A program made the position numbers and the translations under genes. 64,000 nucleotides of DNA from Triglochin maritima (lineage: Eukaryota; Streptophyta; Magnoliopsida; Alismatales; Juncaginaceae): the NCBI GenBank assembly GCA_963682175.1, contig OY821771.1, positions 36,166,201 to 36,230,200 of the forward strand, written 5' to 3'. Positions 60,200 to 64,000 of this stretch are shown here, piece by piece. Under the pieces are notes generated by a model. It saw only the letters and a program-made list of their open reading frames with translations. It did not search any database and was not told the origin of the DNA. Within the stretch, counting starts at the first letter, position 1. Each line of letters starts with the position of its first letter.

Positions 60200-60977
60200 T
60201 TAGTCTGGAAAGGACTTCATGGTTAAAGCAGAAATAACACATGGACATTCAAGATCGAGACAAGGGTTACAAAATACATGCATTAACAATGAATCATAAG
60301 GGATAAGTGGAGATTTTAAAAAAGAAAGTATGTATTCTGTGAATAGTGTTCCCCCTCTACATATATGGTTAATATCGAACAACTTTACAAAATAGTCAGT
60401 ATCTAACAAATCTACTGAGTGTTAGTTAGGGATTTCTAAACTCACTTTTCTGATTCGGGAATTTAAGTGCCTCCTCTATGTCTCCATTGCTACTCAAAGA
60501 TTTGTAGTCTTTCCTAACTTTGCTTGGAATGATATAATGCATATGCACAACTATTTCAGTGGATGACCACTTCATTACACTGCATATCCAATCCCTTAAC
60601 AAGTCAATCGTCCATTCCTCAACCACAACCAATGATGCTACCTCTTCAAAACCAACAACTCTATCCCTATCCTTGCACTTACCCATCGACCACCACAATG
60701 CAACCTCAGTCTCACACTACCTTCTAAATCAGACACACTGCTTGGATAATAAAAATGCAAAGCCAAAAAACATAAGGAAAACGAATTAAATTGACAGATA
60801 TGAATTAAAATGACAGAACAAAACTACAAACATGCAATCTACAGTCTAAAGCCGACCCGAAAACTGAAATCAAAACATTCAAACCCAAACAAACCATGTA
60901 ATTTTGCATATCCCAAATCAGAAAAAAATCACTAACCGTCTTCGCTTCCCAATCAATGCGCTTCTTGTGTGTACCAT
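60200..60977 (-). pseudogene. MULE transposase 5' end (mudrA-type), decayed
   Basis: Minus strand. The first exon has ATG at 60977 and ends at a donor GAAGACG|GTTAGTG (60937). A 199-nt intron follows, and the next exon opens at CCAAGCAG|TGTGTC (60737) in the same frame. It reads 'GSVRLRLHCGGRWV', the typical 'l..HhGG.w' opening of plant MULE transposases. A frameshift near 60650 moves the continuation to 'VVHMHYIIPSKVRKDYKSL' and 'NGDIEEALK', equal to the 'mwYl.PG......l..D.dv..m' part. Traces run on to about 60200. Zinc finger, catalytic and SWIM parts are absent, so the element cannot transpose on its own. Confidence 0.7.
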
Positions 60978-61714
60978 CTTCCACGCTGTCGTGTGGTCGT
61001 CGCTACCTCTGCCCGATCCACTGGTCAGTGTGGTCGCCCTCCAATTTGTGCAAAGTAGGAAAATGGGGACGATTACACAAGAATTTGGAAAGGATGCGAG
61101 TTATGGTTTCTGGACGGTGGGAAAACCCGAGGATTTGGGAAGGAGCCGAGTTAGGATTTCCGCAATGTGGGTGAACTCGGGGATTTGGGAAGGAGGAAAG
61201 TTACGTTTATTCATCGTCTTAGATTAGTAACGGGGACATTCACTGGATCCATAGTGATTCCAGAGCAGATCCGCAGTGATTTCAGAGCGGATCCGGAGTG
61301 ATTCTAGAGTCGATCCAGATTGGTTCCAGAGACGATCCGGAACGATTCCAGAGACGATCCAGAACGATTTCAGAGACAATCCAGAGTGATGCCAGAGTCG
61401 ATCCAGAGTGATTCGATGCAGAGTGATTACAACACTGTAATGGTTTCGTCATGGTCTTAGATTAGTCTTAGTAAAATTTATTTGGCTACAGTCAATCCCA
61501 AATCACACGTCCAACCAAACGGATCACGAACCGATTCGGACGGCCGTTAACGGCGCATTCACGTCGTCTCTCTGGCGTGGGGCCCACGAACGACCCAGGT
61601 GCATTTGCACAAATTGGATGCTCACCAGATGCATATGCGGCAATACCGAAAAAGCAGGTACATATGACCAATTTGGACACTTACGGGGTGTACTGTAGCA
61701 AAAACCCCAAAAAA

Positions 61715-62260
61715 TAATTGTTACAAGAATTTGCCACATGGTTCACCGATATACCAAAAAACAAACTCGAATCAAACCATTAAATTTCGTTCCTATCCAT
61801 ATGCCAATCACTTGTTTTGAGAATGATAAGACTAGCATACAGAAGAAAATATTTAGCTACTTTCCATCTTCAACAAACTAATATATGAAGCTTGAAGAAT
61901 TGTCAGGAAATAGTTTTTTTAGGAGTAGATTAACAAAAGAAATAAGGTGCTTAAATTTCCGTGACCCATATGGTGCTTAAATTGCAAGTTAAGTATTTAC
62001 CCAGAAGAGGAACAAGCGCTTCTCCTCTTGTTCCCACTTGGAGAGGATGAGGAAACCAAAATGGAGATTTGAGGATACAATTGAGAAGGTGGTACTTACC
62101 ACCGTATTTGTGATGACTTGAGCATATCATCGATTGGAGCGAAAAGGAAAGAACGTCAATCTAAGAAATAGCTATGTTTTTTAGAAAGTTGTAATTACGA
62201 ATACACAGATATCATATTGTAAGCACTTTTTTTTTAATTTTGTTTTAGATGGTAAATTGA
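61715..62260. other. Spacer without a recognised gene
   Basis: A donor-like ACGGTG|GTAAGTACC lies on the minus strand near 62100 after a coding-neutral stretch; I could not tie it to any exon. Confidence 0.4.
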
Positions 62261-62264
62261 GTCA

Positions 62265-62585
62265 GATCGAGTATCAGCGAGGGATTTATTTCCAAATACT
62301 TGACTTGTAATTGATTTGGTAGAACGTATTTTCTTATGGACATAGTTTTTATGTGTTATAGTTGCTATATTATTTCTGTCAAGTATCAGCGAGGATTTCT
62401 ATCCCAAATAATTGACATGTAATTAATTGGAAAAAACATATTTTGGATTCACATTCTTATTCCTTGTTTTAGTTGGTAAATTATTTCCGATCGACGAGTA
62501 TCAGCAAGGGAATTCTTTCCTAAATACCTGACATAATTAAGTGATTGTAAAGAACGTATTTATATGCACATTTTTAAATTTGTTT
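62265..62585. repeat. Three diverged tandem units, about 110-118 bp
   Basis: 'GAGTATCAGCGAGGGATTT' near 62269, 62378 and 62496 each begins a unit followed by 'CCAAATACTTGACATGTAATT' and 'AGAACGTATTTT'-like text. Confidence 0.75.
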
Positions 62586-62916
62586 GAGTACGATATAGCA
62601 AGTAGATTCCAATGAGCATAGCCGAGGAATTTTTCTCGATCCTAATCGTCAAAACTTAGACTTCGAGCTTGGTGGAAATTTGTCGAATCTTCAATGACAT
62701 CTTGGGACGTCTATATAGTAGTTGTCATATTACTAAACGGTTTTCTTAAATTACATTAGAGTTAATGTCATAAATCTCAAATTTTACAATACAATGTGAT
62801 TTGATTACGACAAAATTTAACTTCGAATATGATCTAGTCGCACGAAATTGTGTTCCGAGTAAATTACTTGCAATACACCAAACATGTCCGGAATTTATAA
62901 GAAAAATCCTCCCAAC

Positions 62917-63108
62917 TCAAGGATTATACCCCAAAGCCACAAAAAAACACAATGAATTCTCCGAAATCCCTCCATAAGGACTAAGTATCATCCAACGAGA
63001 TCCAATGTCTTCACGAAATCTCTCCCATATGAGTTCCCATTGTTTTTGTGGGATGGGCGCGGTCATGTAGTCGTATTTTGTCTTGTAGACATTGGTGAGG
63101 TGGTTCAT
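62917..63108 (-). other. Unrecognised coding-like ORF, 63 codons
   Basis: The frame 'MNHLTNVYKTKYDYM' and 'PQKQWELIWERFREDIGSRW' has balanced, protein-like composition unlike the surrounding AT-rich spacer, then ends in a TGA. No family recognised and no splice partner found. It may be an exon relic. Confidence 0.3.
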
Positions 63109-63598
63109 GCATGTACACTCAAATCCAAATTAAATCCTAATAATTATGTTTGGCATGTAAATGATTGTTACAACATATATAGATTATAAAATAATCACAC
63201 CATTGTTGATTTAAACAACTAATTGTGAGTCCATAAAAAATGTGCACAGTGTATGTGTTTTTGTATGTATGTATGCGCTTGTCTTGCTAATTTCGCATTA
63301 AGATTACCAATATATTGGCATGAAGTGGTCTTATCTTCTCTAGAAAATTTCATTTTGAATAAAAAATTGGCTGGTACAAATGTATTATCACATGAAATGT
63401 TTTTTGTCAAACAAATAGTGTTAAATAAATTCATTTAAAAAAATAACCTATCTTAAAAATTGTTAATTGAGGATGCCCAGTCCCACTAGTTCGAAAGGTA
63501 AATTCTTACTATATATTTTGCATCAGTATTTTTTTAGAAAAAAAAGTAGTAATGGTCGGGAAGTTGTGCTTGCACCTTCCGATTCGAAAAACCCTTGT

Positions 63599-64000
63599 GT
63601 AACGTCCCGAAACAGTAAAGAACTTTAAAACTTTAAAAGATATATATCAAGCACTAGGGATGCTATGAAAAACACACAGAGAGATATATATATTCGGTGG
63701 TGCACCGTATAATACAGGATGTCAAGGCATGTTTACATCAGCAAAAGATATACAACAGGTGCAAGTGTAATCATAACAACCTCAAAAGCAAGAAAAATAA
63801 GATCCGGTCCGGGTGCAACCATAAAACTATGCATGAGTTTCCCATAAGGAAACCCCATATGTCAAATTCCTAAATGTATGAATTAAAACAATAACTTGAC
63901 ATGCTATAAAAATGCAATACAACACAACTGCCACCGTCCAACTGGGTTCTCGGGACCTCTCTCCAAACCACAGTTGACGCAAAAAACACGGGTCTCAAGG
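63599..64000 (-). mobile_element. Partial LTR, third copy of the gypsy-related family
   Basis: It starts TGTAACGTCCCG and continues with text matching the reversed end of the 3' LTR at 55.3 kb: 'TATACAACA', 'CCTCAAAAG', 'ATGAGTTTCCC..AGGAA.CCCCATAT'. It runs off the window, so whether it is solo or part of a complete element is unknown. Confidence 0.75.

Larger units (their letters stand above)
57896..61710. mobile_element. MULE with about 0.45-kb terminal inverted repeats and two facing genes
   Basis: The left end (57896 to about 58340) and right end (about 61265 to 61710) are inverted copies at roughly 90 percent or better. Both start TTGGGGTTTTT and carry 'TACACCCCGTAAGTGTCC', 'CGTTAACGGCCGTCCGAATCGG' text and a 'CTCTGGATCG' minisatellite. 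Long terminal repeats are the hallmark of Mutator-like elements. The interior has a small intact ORF on the plus strand next to the left repeat and a decayed MULE transposase start on the minus strand next to the right repeat. Flanking duplication is unclear (AAAAAA plus three differing bases on each side). Confidence 0.85.

Noticed and set aside
57887..61719. Target-site duplication for the 57.9-61.7 kb MULE
   Set aside because: Only an A run is shared by the two flanks; three of nine bases differ, so it is not claimed.

Overview
This is nuclear DNA of a flowering plant, probably a eudicot. It is AT-rich, its genes are interrupted by introns with GT-AG borders, and it holds a MIR167 gene, a NARROW LEAF 1-type protease gene and a PLATZ-type gene. 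It also holds many plant transposons (MULE, hAT, CACTA and Ty3/gypsy). I could not name the species from the sequence.

Layout: 1-1.9 kb has degraded transposon-type coding relics followed by a 36-bp repeat array. 7.6-8.15 kb holds a MIR167 hairpin with a very long loop. 12-14.7 kb has hAT and MULE miniature elements with clear target-site duplications. 16.2-22.45 kb is the one clearly intact conventional gene: a NAL1-like trypsin-fold protease on the minus strand with five coding exons (about 600 aa) and a likely 5' UTR exon. 23.06-24.33 kb is a non-autonomous MULE filled with 33-bp palindromic repeats. 25-26.6 kb is a four-copy repeat block. 28.5-32.2 kb is a cluster of hAT elements and decayed hAT transposases. 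33.15-36.06 kb is a terminal-inverted-repeat element with large hairpins and 22-bp minisatellites. 36.94-39.03 kb is a solo LTR with a perfect 5-bp duplication. 41-42 kb is an unidentified coding relic split by a hAT miniature element. 43.5-47.4 kb is a decayed CACTA element. 47.8-48.7 kb is the left part of a MULE, joined directly to a Ty3/gypsy (Tekay/Del-like) retrotransposon (48.7-55.3 kb) with stop codons and a gag deletion. 56.4-57.2 kb is a divergent PLATZ-like gene. 57.9-61.7 kb is a MULE with about 0.45-kb terminal inverted repeats, and 63.6 kb to the end is part of another LTR.

The most interesting object is the 57.9-61.7 kb MULE. Its right side carries the decayed 5' end of a transposase gene on the minus strand. 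Its left side carries, on the plus strand, an intact 112-codon ORF with its own TATA box and poly(A) signal. Two genes facing each other from the two terminal repeats is the layout of maize MuDR (mudrA/mudrB), and I do not recognise the small protein. A second theme is that two related MULEs here carry arrays with the same 33-bp period that encode 11-residue repeats near the start of the element's protein, upstream of the transposase.

The genes do not form an operon or pathway. MIR167 (auxin response factor control), the NAL1-like protease (leaf and vascular growth) and the PLATZ relic are independent loci in a repeat-dominated region.
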